A stretch of 64,000 bases of DNA from Paulinella micropora (Eukaryota > Cercozoa > Imbricatea > Euglyphida > Paulinellidae), in NCBI GenBank assembly GCA_019918135.1, contig WBZZ01001733.1, forward strand, positions 130,001 through 194,000, given 5' to 3'. Shown here one piece after another: positions 9,860 through 19,586 of this stretch. Position numbers and translations under genes: made by a program. How positions within the stretch are numbered: position 1 is the stretch's first letter; each line of letters opens with the position of its first letter. Under the pieces are notes generated by a model. That model did not search any database, was not told the origin of the DNA, and saw nothing but the letters and a program-made list of their open reading frames with translations.

Positions 9860-11239
9860 AGGTCAACACGGGCGCTATGCATCACAACCAGACAAATGGA
9901 CTCTCTGGGTTCCTGAGAAACTCAGACACATCATTTTTGTCGCTGCCCATAACTGCCCACTACTGGCGCACCCGGGCCGACAAAGAACGCATATGTTCAT
10001 TCGAGACGATTCTGGTGGAAGAAGATGAAGGAGAATATTGATGAACAGGTCAATGCATGCATCCCATGCAAGACATCCAAAACACCATTGAAGGCGAATT
10101 TTGGCCTGATCGGGACTTTTCCTTTACACTTAGGAATGCTCGAGTTCTTACACACTGATCATGTAGGACCTTTCCCGGTCACGACGGAAGGTTACAGATA
10201 CCTTCTAACGGCCATAGACAGAGCCACCAACTATGTATGGGTGGTCCCAGTCAAAGACGTTACGGGAGAAACAACAGCCAAGGCGTTGATTGACAGGATC
10301 ATCTCACAGATTGGGGTGCCGAGAAAAATATGCTCAGATCGAGACTCTGACTTTAATAATGAAGTCATCGACAAGCTATCTGCATATTACGGCATGAAAT
10401 GGCAATATGTCACCGCCTATAACCCCAGAGCGAACGGCAAGATAGAGCGGGTGCATAGACCCCTCAAGGCCGCGCTGAAGATGTATTGTATGAAGAAGAA
10501 GAACCAAAAGGCATGGGTGGAGGCAGCATCCTCGTTTGCCTTTGCTATGCATTGCCTACCCTCTACAGCGTTAGGTGGTTCAAAAGGTTCCGTCTCGCCA
10601 TACCAATTGGTATATGGGCGTGAGCCCGCCATCCCAGCCTCACTGCTGCACCCAAAAGATTCATGGGCAGATCAGGATGAGCTGTTTGGGGTGAGACTTC
10701 GGGCGAAGATGGAGGCGGAGCAAATAGTACAGGCGCATAGGGAGGCGGAGCGCAGGAAGACTGATGCTGAAGGTGTCAGGCAGGCACACCTGGATCAAGT
10801 CAGATTTCAGGTCGGGGATATTGTACTACTGTATCATCCTCAGGTTCCTCAGGGAGTCAGCTCGAAGCTGTTCATCTACTGGAAAGGACCATACCAGATC
10901 ATGGAACAGATGGGGCCTTTGAATTGTAAAATCAGGGGCAGAGGGAAAGTTCAAATAGTCAATGTACGAAGGCTGATTAAGTATGATCCCTTCCTACTTG
11001 AAGATGAGTCCGTTGATCAAGCACTCAAACGGATGGAGGCTGACTTTAAAGAGGTCCCACCAATCCGTCAGGAGGATATCTCGGAACGGGATGCCTACAG
11101 GGCACCAATTGCGGAGAAGGAGGAGGCTGAGCTGGAGAACAAGCGGGCCACCGACCGCAAAAGTGAGGCGGGGACTCAGACCCGCAAAAGGGTGGAGTCG
11201 AACGTGCCGGAAGGAAAGTTCACGGAGGCGCAAATATAA
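9860..11239 (+). pseudogene. pol: Gypsy-1 integrase (fossil)
   Basis: Integrates the cDNA into host DNA. Zinc domain: AAHNCPLLAHPGRQRTHMF with ACIPC near 10055 (HHCC). Core: HTDHVGPFP, SDRDSDF and NGKIERVHR supply the DD35E triad; 35 residues separate the second Asp and the Glu. A GPY/F-like module follows (YWKGPYQIMEQMGPL) with VQIVNVRRLIKYDPF. Gypsy-2 carries the same protein at 61816-64000 with the same domain order. Broken. Confidence 0.88.
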
Positions 11240-11379
11240 GGAGAGCGCACAATGACCTTATCTACGACCGACCGAGAAAGGCGATAAGGACGGCACGTTC
11301 GCAAGGAGTCCATCAAGAGGGGAGCGATGACGGAGATCAAGACCCTCGCGCGGGCAATGACACTCTCGTTCACCCCAGT

Positions 11380-11874
11380 TGGAAAGAAGGAGATGCGATT
11401 GGACATATTTCATGGGCCAAAGACGCTTTTTACTTGGTGAGGCCTGCGGCTCAACACGTAGCCGATGACACGCTCTCAGATTTATATCTCATGAGAGTCA
11501 TGGCAGTACCTCACAAACGCCATACGCGATCGAATCGACTTTCGACTGCGGCGCAAATAATACAACCAGTCTTACATTTCTGGAGGAGTCTGGATCTAGT
11601 GGAAGATCCTAAAGTAAGACAATACCTTCCAGTATATAAAGACGCCAAGAAACTTGAGACATGGGATGATACCATATCTCCCACAGATAAAGATCATACC
11701 GCGTGGACCATACAAGCACTACCACGAGGGGTGCTGGACATTCCTTTTGACTTGGCACAAGGCGCAATCCCTCACAAAATTTGGGACGTCCTCGAACAGT
11801 CTACCTTAGACTTAACTTTGGTTGGAGGTCCTCCACCAGGTAAAGGAGTCCGCGCGCGTAAACGGCGTCTATAG
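11380..11874 (+). CDS. Gypsy-1 tail beyond integrase (unknown domain)
   Basis: Open segment (ATG at 11434, 146 codons; similarity to Gypsy-2 begins earlier, near 11380). Contains DDTLSDLYLMRVMAVP, LHFWRSLDLVEDPKVRQYL, DTISPTDKDHTAWTIQALPRG and VGGPPPGKG. The same sequence ends the integrase frame of Gypsy-2, so it is a genuine part of the pol product of this family. It is not an obvious chromodomain. A chromatin- or target-binding role would fit its place but is inference. Confidence 0.6.
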   Translation, partial: WKEGDAIGHISWAKDAFYLVRPAAQHVADDTLSDLYLMRVMAVPHKRHTRSNRLSTAAQIIQPVLHFWRSLDLVEDPKVRQYLPVYKDAKKLETWDDTISPTDKDHTAWTIQALPRGVLDIPFDLAQGAIPHKIWDVLEQSTLDLTLVGGPPPGKGVRARKRRL

Positions 11875-12680
11875 TAAGTATTTTTTTTCTCTAGAAGTAT
11901 TGTGGACCTGATCGATTGCGAACATAGCATTGATCCAATATCGTCCCGACAACCTTACTTAGATATTAAAGCTACTACAGCATTCATTATTCTAGAGATT
12001 AACAAGACACAGCTGACAAAAAATAGGCATTCTATTCTCTTGCTTCGGCAGAGACAGACGAGACGGCCACGAAACAGCACCGTTACGGGATCGCTATTTG
12101 AGTGAGCGATGGTGTTTCCTGGATACGACCCGCATTAGTACCAGAATGATGATCTCATTAAAGACTCTACAGTCTAATCAAGAACTGATATATTTTAATA
12201 ACATGAACTGCTACACCGGATTCCATCGATCTCTACTTGTATCGGCATATCGCAAGGTTAGGGCGCACTCAACCCAACTTCGGATATAGTCGTCAGACTT
12301 GATCACCTGACACTATATTAAATGATACCGATTTATACAAGGGTATGTCTTCACAAAAAGTAAATGTATTTATGGAAACCGACGACCGGTTATTACATAT
12401 ATATGGAAATGGCGACATTACATTATTGCTCAACCATAAAACATTATAACTGGACATACTGCACAAATATCTTATCGACAGAAGAAAGAGGAAGATTTTA
12501 ATATAGATACTGAATGTGCTAGAGTATATATACGATTGGTACCGGGGCAAGTATCATTGTTGTTTTATAACGGCTAATTCGTGGGTTGATGTATCTTCAT
12601 ACATAACTCTAAACGAATCTTAGTCAGAAAAGAAATCAGTTCAAAGCGTATTATGTCGGAAACGAAGTTCCGCCATAAAA
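11875..12680 (+). other. Gypsy-1 3' untranslated region
   Basis: About 800 bp with only short chance ORFs. Around 12330-12375 and 12445-12490 it aligns with the 3' region of Gypsy-2 (shared TACAAGGGTATGTC and GGACATACTGC words), so it is family sequence and not a later insertion. Confidence 0.7.
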
Positions 12681-12693
12681 AACTGGGAGGGAG
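12681..12693 (+). other. Gypsy-1 polypurine tract
   Basis: AACTGGGAGGGAG three bases before the 3' LTR; the matching site in Gypsy-2 is at 60462-60480 on the minus strand. Primes plus-strand DNA synthesis. Confidence 0.8.
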
Positions 12694-12696
12694 TAC

Positions 12697-12914
12697 TGTG
12701 GACATCACCCCCCGAATTATCCGGTAAAAAACTTATTTATAGATTTCGTCTGGCCGGACACGTCTGAAATGCCAATTTGATCCTGGTCTTTTGGCGGCTT
12801 TTTGTCTTTGCGTCACTGAGCTAATATAACGAGACATCATTCTCTTTTTTGAGGACTGTGTTTGGTTATATTACCGACTTACTCTTCCATTGAGCTATCG
12901 TTGGGGATAGTACA
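12697..12914 (+). repeat. Gypsy-1 3' LTR
   Basis: 218 bp, TGTGGACATC...GATAGTACA; same length as the 5' LTR with four substitutions. Followed by the AATC target duplication at 12915-12918, after which the interrupted polymerase gene continues. Confidence 0.95.
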
Positions 12915-15219
12915 AATCTATCTTTCCTTACTATGCCTTTATCTGATTTTCCTGATACATTCGGACTTACAGAATTAAAGAAAGGATATTTTCCTCACTT
13001 TTTCAATAAAACAGACAACCAATCATACATTGGGAAAATGCCAGACAAAGATGACTATGGTTATGACTCATTCTCAAAGAAAAAAAGAGAGGATTTTCTA
13101 AAATGGTATGACGAGCAAAAAAGTAAAGTATTTAATTTCAATAAAGAAATGATTGAATATTGTCATAGTGATGTAGATATACTAAGATGGGGGTGTTTTG
13201 AGTTTAGGAAACAATTTATGGAGTTTGGTATTGATCCATTTCAATACACTACAATTGCCTCTGCATGTATGGCACTATTCAAAGCAAACTACATGCCTGA
13301 GGACAGCATAGCAGTCATACCGACAAACAGAACAGACAAAGCAAAAACAAGTCGTATGTGTGTGGAATGGTTAGCATATAGAGAAAAAAAGGACAATGCC
13401 AAAATTCAACATGGTCTAAATGGTAAAGAAAAAATACTAAACTTACTTAAAGGTGTGAAAGCCTACTTAGATGGATATGACGAGAAAACAAAAACTGCAT
13501 ATGAGTTCCATGGTTGTTATTGGCACGGGTGTCCTGAGTGCTTTAATGGAAACGAACTGAATGGAGAAAGGTCTGTTAATAAAACATTTAGGCAACTACA
13601 CAAGGAAACTAAACTACGAGAAACTTTAATAAGTCAGCATCCTGAAGTTAGTCAATTAATAACAATATGGGGGTGTCAATGGAATAGGATAAGAACAAAG
13701 GAATAATTCAAAGGCACAATAGAAGATTAATTGAGCAAGAAACAATCAATCCACGACATGCTATGTTTGGTGGAAGAGTGAATGCTCTGTCTCTGTACTG
13801 GAAGTCAATGAGTGAGTATCAGTATGCTAAGTATATAGATGTGTGCTCTCTCTATCCGACGGTTATGTACTATGACCCCTATCCTGTGAAACACCACAAA
13901 GCAATAAGAGGAAAAGAAGCATATGATATGTTGAATGATAAAACAGCATTCGGTATAGCAAAAATAAAAATACTACCACCTAGAGGACTAATTCACCCAG
14001 TCCTTCCATGTCAAGATAGAGGAAAGATGATGTATTATCTATGTAATAAATGTGGTAAGGAAGGCTCACAGGACAAATATCAGCACACTGACGAGGACGG
14101 AATACTGACAGGCACATGGGCAACACCACTTATTTACAAAGCAATACAAAAAGGCTACAGACTTATTAAAACTTATGAATTATGGCATTATTACGAGCAG
14201 ACAACGGAACTATTCAAAGAATATATTAAGACATTTCTAAGAGTGAAACAGGAATCAAGTGGCTGTCCTTCAAATGTCATAACAGAAGAAGACAAAGACA
14301 ACTACATTAAGGACTATGAAGAAAAGATGAAAATTAAATTAGATAAAAGCAAGATTGAAAAGAATGAAGGTAGAAGGGCTGTGGCGAAACTATGTCTAAA
14401 CTCACTATAGTGAAAATTTGGACAACAGAACAACAAGACACAAACAAAAATAGTAAGGAGTGAAGCAGAACTATACAAAATACTAAACGACAAAAAGATA
14501 AATGAAGTATCAATTAATGTGATAAACAAAGTGCTTAGAACTATCTTACAACCTACACCCAGAAAAAGTATCAGACCCATACAATACAAATATGTGTGTA
14601 GCACTATTTACTACAGCACACGCACAGATGAGATTGTATGACATGATGGACAGATTAGGTAATAGAGTATTATTCCATGACACAGATAGTGTGATTTATT
14701 CAGTAGATGAAAAAGAAGGACAGACAACAATACCGACAGGAGATTTACTGGGGCAATGGACAGACGAATTGATAGATAAAAAAGACAAAGGTAAGCAGAA
14801 AGATAACCACATTTGTTGGAGCAGGTCCTAAATCCTACGGCTACATACTAGATGACGGAACTACGAAAGTGAAATTAAAGGGCTTCTCAATGAATTACGA
14901 GACTTGTAAAAAATTGAACTTAGTAAATATGTTTAGTATTATAAGCAACGGATTACAAGTACAAGACACTGAACTATCTAAGAAGGCATATGAAGAAGTA
15001 GAGGACTTACTTGAAACAAAAGGTGAAAAGTGTATAGCAAAGAATGTGGCAGAGGCTGGAAATTTAACCATTCACACCAACAGCAAAATAACGAGAAACA
15101 AAAAGACTAAAACAATATCGTCTGAGCACATACAAAAGATATTTTCATTTACTTACACAAAAAGAGTAATACAAGCACTAAAAGAAAACCAGATTACAAC
15201 ATTACCATACGGCTATTAA
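12915..15219 (+). pseudogene. PolB polymerase region, Polinton-like element 1 (fossil)
   Basis: C-terminal two thirds of the type B polymerase. Begins with LSFLTMPLSDFPDTFGLTEL and KKGYFPHFFN, then WYDEQKSKVFNFNKEMIEYC with SDVDIL (Exo III), TIASACMALFKANYMP, YEFHGCYWHGCPECF, motif A KYIDVCSLYPTVMYYDPYP near 13835, motif B-like AVAKLCLNSL near 14385, motif C FHDTDSVIY near 14680, and the palm/thumb KSYGYILDD and KLKGFSMNYETC. Natural C-terminus QITTLPYGY. This run of motifs is typical of Polinton and adintovirus polymerases. Several breaks. Confidence 0.85.
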
Positions 15220-15520
15220 GAAAAAAAAAAGAATTTACAAAAAAAAGAGAAAAAAAGAAAGAAAAAAATGCATTTGGAAAGGAATGGTATAAAAGTAAGC
15301 AGTGGGAGTTGAACCGCCGACAATGACGGACAACACCACCAACTTACTAATTTCACCACCCATAACCAAGACAGAGAACAAATAAATTTTTTTCGTTGTG
15401 TTTTTCTCCTCAGTCAATGCGCAATGTCATCACATGGTTTTTGTGCAAAGTGTTCAGAGAACCGAAGAATTCTTGGATTCCCTACCACTTTTTGTCTCTC
15501 GCAGTTCTTCCTGAAGAGAT

Positions 15521-15901
15521 GAGCGAATTTATCGATTATGAAGCCAAAGAGGCTAATGAAATTTCTAGTGAAAGTGAGTTAGAAATAGAAAGAGAAGAAA
15601 ATAATTGGATTGATTATTATTCTGACAAGACAAGACAGCAAATCAGAGAGATGAGGAACTGAAAGAAAACAAAAGACGAATGGAAGAAGAGAGAAAAGAT
15701 AAGAGGCAGAGACTTAGAAAAGAAAAAGAGACTAAGAAAGAAATAGCATTTTTGGAAAAGTGGTTAGAAAAAAATAATTTTCCAATGTCTCGCCAAGAGG
15801 AAAATTTCGCACGTAATTTAATTGAGCAAGGTGATACATTTGATGAAGTTATAGTTAAGTATAAGCTGTATGTTAATGAAGTGAGAGCCCAAGTGGAGTA
15901 A
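15521..15901 (+). pseudogene. Acidic/coiled-coil accessory protein of element 1 (fossil)
   Basis: Starts MSEFIDYEAKEANEISSESE, then a highly charged helical stretch (KDKRQRLRKEKETKKEIAFL) and a C-terminal part LEKNNFPMSRQEENFARNLI and KYKLYVNEVRAQVE. Acidic N-terminus followed by a basic coiled coil; no family recognised. Lies between polB and the next accessory ORF. Broken. Confidence 0.4.
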
Positions 15902-16112
15902 AATGGTTGTGTGATCTGTGCTGTCTGCTTACCTGCTCACTTCTCATCAATGAACACGACACACATTTCACTACAACATAAAAGCACACTTATTACTTGA
16001 CTATTTTCAAAAAAAAATTATTTATTTATTATTTATTTACGAAACATAAAAAACGGCTTCAAGGCACTGCCCACACATGTTTTTTGTGCTTTTTGGTGTG
16101 TGGGCAGGTACA

Positions 16113-16553
16113 ATGCCCCCAAAGAAGAAGCCAGACAATCAGCCAGCTGAGCCGACCGCAGAGCCGACCGCAGAGCCGACCACTCCCGACTCAAAACACC
16201 CACTTCACGAAGACGAAGAGGAGGATGTTGGTGCTGTTTCAAATGCTTTAAATGCAATACAACTATACGAAGCCCAGGTGCTGTCCCCACTAAAGCATCG
16301 TGAAGAAAGTAAGTGTTTCGTGGGGTTCGTTAATGATAACAAGAAACCAGACATTGTTTTCACTAAGCCAGGGAATAACAGGGTCGAGGCAAAATTCATG
16401 AAGAGCCCTGGAGAGGCTAAAGTTTATTTCGTAACCATTGATTCTAAGGGGATCATCCGTGTGTTTCATTCTTGGTCAGCGGTGAAGGGGTACTATATAC
16501 ACACTAAGGTCCCTGTGTATTCAAAGTTTGCAGACTATCACTTCAAGAAATAA
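16113..16553 (+). CDS. Unknown 146-codon protein of element 1
   Basis: Open from MPPKKKPDNQPAEPTAEPTA; the N-terminal 35 residues form a Pro/Ala/Glu/Thr repeat after a lysine patch that resembles a nuclear signal. The C-terminal 90 residues look globular (CFVGFVNDNKKPDIVF, EAKVYFVTIDSKGIIRVFHS, KGYYIHTKVPVYSKFADYHF). It converges on the integrase on the other strand, ending 6 bp from its C-terminus. I recognise no family. It is the best preserved frame in this element. Confidence 0.5.
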   Translation: MPPKKKPDNQPAEPTAEPTAEPTTPDSKHPLHEDEEEDVGAVSNALNAIQLYEAQVLSPLKHREESKCFVGFVNDNKKPDIVFTKPGNNRVEAKFMKSPGEAKVYFVTIDSKGIIRVFHSWSAVKGYYIHTKVPVYSKFADYHFKK

Positions 16554-16558
16554 TATTA

Positions 16559-16965
16559 CTACAAGTCCATTATTTCTTTTTTCTTCTTTTGTCGGGAAGA
16601 AGTTCTGATGGCAGGGTCTATCTCCTCTCGTTTAAGTAAATGCTTTGTTTGTTTTTCTTTAGTTAGTTGCTTTAGTTCTTTATTCATATCTGTCTCTTCC
16701 GGTTCGTTAGTTGCATCTGTCTTTAATAAATGTCGTGGTGGCACTATATCATCATTTGTTAATACAATCCGGTATCCCTTACGGGCTTTGACGGTGTAGA
16801 TTTGCTTGCTCCATGTCTTTCTTCCCTTTTCTAGAATGTGTTTCTTGTTTAATTTTCTAACTCTGTCTCCCTCTTTGAAAAAATAAATATTTATCAACAT
16901 ATCTATGTTGTTGGCTAATATCATTTCCTTTAAATACATCAATTGGTGCCGCCTTAACTACTATA
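16559..16965 (-). pseudogene. Retrovirus-like integrase, C-terminal part, element 1 (fossil)
   Basis: Shows FKEGDRVRKLNKKHILEKG, TWSKQIYTVKARKGYRIVL and PPRHLLK, the chromodomain-like/SH3-like end of Polinton-type integrases, followed by a basic tail ending RTSSRQKKKKEIMDL. The catalytic core is absent because the gene is cut where the second Polinton-like element begins at 16972. Orientation opposite to polB is as in Polintons. Confidence 0.7.
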
Positions 16966-17257
16966 GGTACCACTATAGGACACTTATCTTTATATTTATA
17001 TACATAAATTTAGCCCATTTCGCCATATTTCGCTCTCCTATTAATCAACCAAAACTAGCAAAACTAGGAAAATCGCTATTTTCACAAACTATCAATACTA
17101 AGTCTCCTTATCCCACTTTTCTTATTCTTTCTCGGTGTCCTGAACCCCCTTATCTTTTTCTCAAAAAAAAAATGTGCTCTGTATTGAAAGTTTGTAAATA
17201 AAAGAATAAATATTATTTAAAGAAATGAAAAATTATATTATATATATATATCATAAG

Positions 17258-17494
17258 ATGGGCAGAACCAAAGTATTTACAGACGAAGAAATACGGCAAA
17301 GGAACTCAGAACGGATGAGAATTTATAATATAAAAAACAAAGAGAAAGCACAGCAGAGGGCTAAGGACTACTACAACAAGAACAAGGAGGTCATATTGAA
17401 GAAAGCAAAGGAGAAAAGGGAAAAGGAGAAGGTTGATATCGCAAGGATGAAACAACTCCAGAGGCTCGTTGAAGGACTAAATATCGCCCTATGA
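17258..17494 (+). CDS. Small basic protein of Polinton-like element 2
   Basis: Seventy-eight codons, MGRTKVFTDEEIRQRNSERM to VEGLNIAL, rich in Lys/Arg/Glu and predicted helical (NKEKAQQRAKDYYNKNKEVI). Uninterrupted, unlike its homologue at 836. It lies 117 bp ahead of polB. Likely a nucleic-acid-binding protein by composition; function unknown. Confidence 0.6.
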   Translation: MGRTKVFTDEEIRQRNSERMRIYNIKNKEKAQQRAKDYYNKNKEVILKKAKEKREKEKVDIARMKQLQRLVEGLNIAL

Positions 17495-17610
17495 AAAACG
17501 ATATAAATTTTATGTAAGGATATAATATATATTAGTATATAGATAAAATATATATGTCTATATAGATATATTTATTTTTATTTTTGAAAAATCAAAACCC
17601 TAATATAACC

Positions 17611-19075
17611 ATGTCAAGCATAGACTACGGGGGACAACTTGGAACCTTGACAAACTCGCAGAACAGGGCATACAATACCAAATACGGCAAAACAAACTCT
17701 ATGTAAAAAAACCAAACGGCAAGAGGTTTTATGACATAACAACACCAAGAGGGGCACTACCAAACCCTGAGCAGTATGTAATGCCAGACAGAAAACAAAG
17801 GGAAATAAAAGAGAGGAAAAGAGAAGAACCAAACGTTATTGACTTCAATGGATATAAATTAATACGACAAGACATGAAACACACTTTACCAGTGGGGCAG
17901 TCATTGTATAATGTAAAAATCAATAAAAACTTTTCTCAAAAGATTAAAAAGTTTTCGTTGGAAGATATTATAAAAATGATTGTCACAATCGTAGATGATT
18001 TTAAGACTTTATATCCAAACGACAAAATAAAAGTAAGGATATCTGCTATTCCAGAGTCGTGGAATGTTCAATCAAAAAATTCTCTTGTAAAAGTAAAAGA
18101 CTTTAACTTAGAAGATATATTAGAAAGACTCACAAAATTTTACAATCAAATGACGAAGTGTGGATGGACAAAGAAGGAGCAACTATGGAGTTGATTGGTT
18201 TCAATTTTATGGGAGTGAGGATGCCAGAGGGAGGGGCTAGATTGAAAGCAATAACACAGGAGGACATTTACAAAAAGAAAGGAGTGATTCAAATAAACAA
18301 TGACGACAGCATATGTCTGGCAAGGGCTATCGTTGTGGCAACAGCCAAGATAGAGAAACACAACAAATACGAACAAATAAGGAGGGGGCGCAGGATACAG
18401 GACGAACTGGCAAATACATTACACGAGGAGGCCGGTGTCATAAAAGATTTATGTGGTCTTTCTGAGGTAGATGTGTTTGCTAGTCATATAAAATACAACA
18501 TAGCAATTGTTGAACGCCCAGACAAGATAATATATAAAACTGAATTCAAAGATGAAAAGGAACAACCATACAAACAAAAATACATACTCAAAACAAAAAA
18601 TCATTACGACACCATAACAAGTATGAAGGCCTTCCTATCAAAACGAAACTTCTGTGAGCAGTGTATGAAAGGTTATGAGCATAATCATTCTTGTGTGGCG
18701 AAATGTAATATATGCCTTACGGATGGCTGTAAGGGGTATAACAACATAACAAAATGGAAACAATGCGAAAAATGTAATCGTAAATTTCCGAATGATGAAT
18801 GCTTCAACAATCACACAGCCACCACATGCGACAACAAAAAGAAATGTCTCAACTGCTCTAAGACTTACACATGCGAACATAAGTGCGGTTATGACAAATG
18901 TAAAAATTGTAATATCCTACAACCCTTTGAGCATAGGTGTAATATGAAACAAAAAGAAATACATAAACCCTCTGATAAATATGTGTTCTTTGATTTTGAG
19001 GCAACACAATAGACAGGCACACATATCATTAACCATTCAGAGAGTCAGTATTTCACAGACAGCACACCCATCATA
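17611..19075 (+). pseudogene. PolB N-terminal and zinc-rich region, element 2 (fossil)
   Basis: Starts MSSIDYGGQ. Contains an N-terminal domain with KIKVRISAIPESWNVQSKNS, a middle region GFNFMGVRMPEGGARLKAIT and RRIQDELANTLHEEAGVIKD, a Cys/His-rich stretch at about 18650-18950 (FCEQCMKGYEHNHSCVAKC, CEKCNRKFPNDECFNNH, KKCLNCSKTYTCEHKCGYDK) that should bind several zinc ions, and Exo I VFFDFEAT at about 18990. Polymerase motifs are missing because the element is cut. Confidence 0.75.
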
Positions 19076-19141
19076 CAAGCTTATCAAGCTTATCAAGGTC
19101 CCGTAGCTCATTGACTCCATTAGAAGAGCAGACAGTCATTT
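19076..19141. other. Short unassigned spacer and Copia-A target site
   Basis: 66 bp between the end of Polinton-like similarity and the Copia-A LTR. Contains a small direct repeat (AAGCTTATC, twice). Its last six bases, TCATTT (19136-19141), recur right after the outer 3' LTR at 47209-47214 and are the target duplication of Copia-A. Confidence 0.6.
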
Positions 19142-19586
19142 TGTAAGACCGAAATATCCGGTATATTTGTTCCTATCTTTTTACCGTCCGGTGAACTCGC
19201 AATTGCCGCATTAATACCAATTTAGTTAGCATATTACCAATTAGCTTAGATGATAGTTGCAGATATTTTGCCAAATGTTTCCTTTAATCACAGCAATATT
19301 GCCGATTTGCTGATAGCTTTGCTTCCCCGCACCGATCTGAACTGTAATCATGTGATCTCTAGAACAGTGACCATTATACACTGTACGCCAGTCATACCAT
19401 GGTCACTTTGACAGTTATATAGCATATTTCTATATATTCTAGAATAGGAAATCATATGCTTATTACACATGATCGATTACCACATTCAGTTTATGTCATT
19501 AAAGTGATTTTATCGAACGCATTAAGAACCCCACGGTTTATTATTAATACTTGATCATTTCTGAGGATGGATTACATTAATCCCTC
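19142..19586 (+). repeat. Copia-A 5' LTR
   Basis: About 445 bp, TGTAAGACCGAAATATCCGG to ATTAATCCCTC. Partial and full copies lie at 34303-34687 and 46783-47208. A TATA-like TTATATAG is at 19415-19422, and 9-bp inverted arms AGTGACCAT/ATGGTCACT (19366-19374, 19399-19407) lie just upstream of it. An ATG at 19567 opens the gag frame. Confidence 0.9.

Larger units (their letters stand above)
2608..12914 (+). mobile_element. Gypsy-1: complete-length Ty3/gypsy LTR retrotransposon (broken)
   Basis: 10.3-kb element with two 218-bp LTRs (TG...CA), a primer site, a polypurine tract, gag, protease, reverse transcriptase, RNase H and integrase in the gypsy order (integrase after RNase H). It is inserted in the polymerase gene of Polinton-like element 1 with an AATC target duplication. 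The LTRs differ at 4 of 218 positions by eye, so the insertion is fairly recent, yet the coding region carries roughly six to eight breaks. It is related to Gypsy-2 at the right end of the window. Confidence 0.95.
499..16971. mobile_element. Polinton-like element 1 (broken fossil, split by Gypsy-1)
   Basis: AT-rich virus-like DNA element. Parts in order: a left end ACTATAGGACACTTATCTTT (499), a small basic protein, a protein-primed family B DNA polymerase, two small accessory ORFs, and on the minus strand the C-terminal part of a retrovirus-like integrase. PolB with an opposing integrase is the hallmark pairing of Polintons/Mavericks and relatives. No capsid, ATPase or protease gene is seen, so about two thirds of a typical 15-20 kb Polinton is missing. 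Excluding the gypsy insertion about 6.2 kb remains. It is old: it carries ten or more breaks and lacks a recognisable right end. Linear-plasmid or adintovirus-like ancestry is an alternative to a strict Polinton. Confidence 0.75.
16972..19075 (+). mobile_element. Polinton-like element 2, left part (fossil)
   Basis: Starts with the same 20 bases as element 1 (ACTATAGGACACTTATCTTT), then the small basic protein and the N-terminal part of polB in the same order. Similarity to element 1 ends near 19075, in the exonuclease region. It adjoins the cut integrase of element 1. Better preserved than element 1, with only a few breaks in the part present. Confidence 0.75.

Noticed and set aside
11434-11874. 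Gypsy-1 tail as a chromodomain
   Set aside because: The aromatic cage pattern and the usual Y/F...E.I...R...W..YLV layout are not visible.
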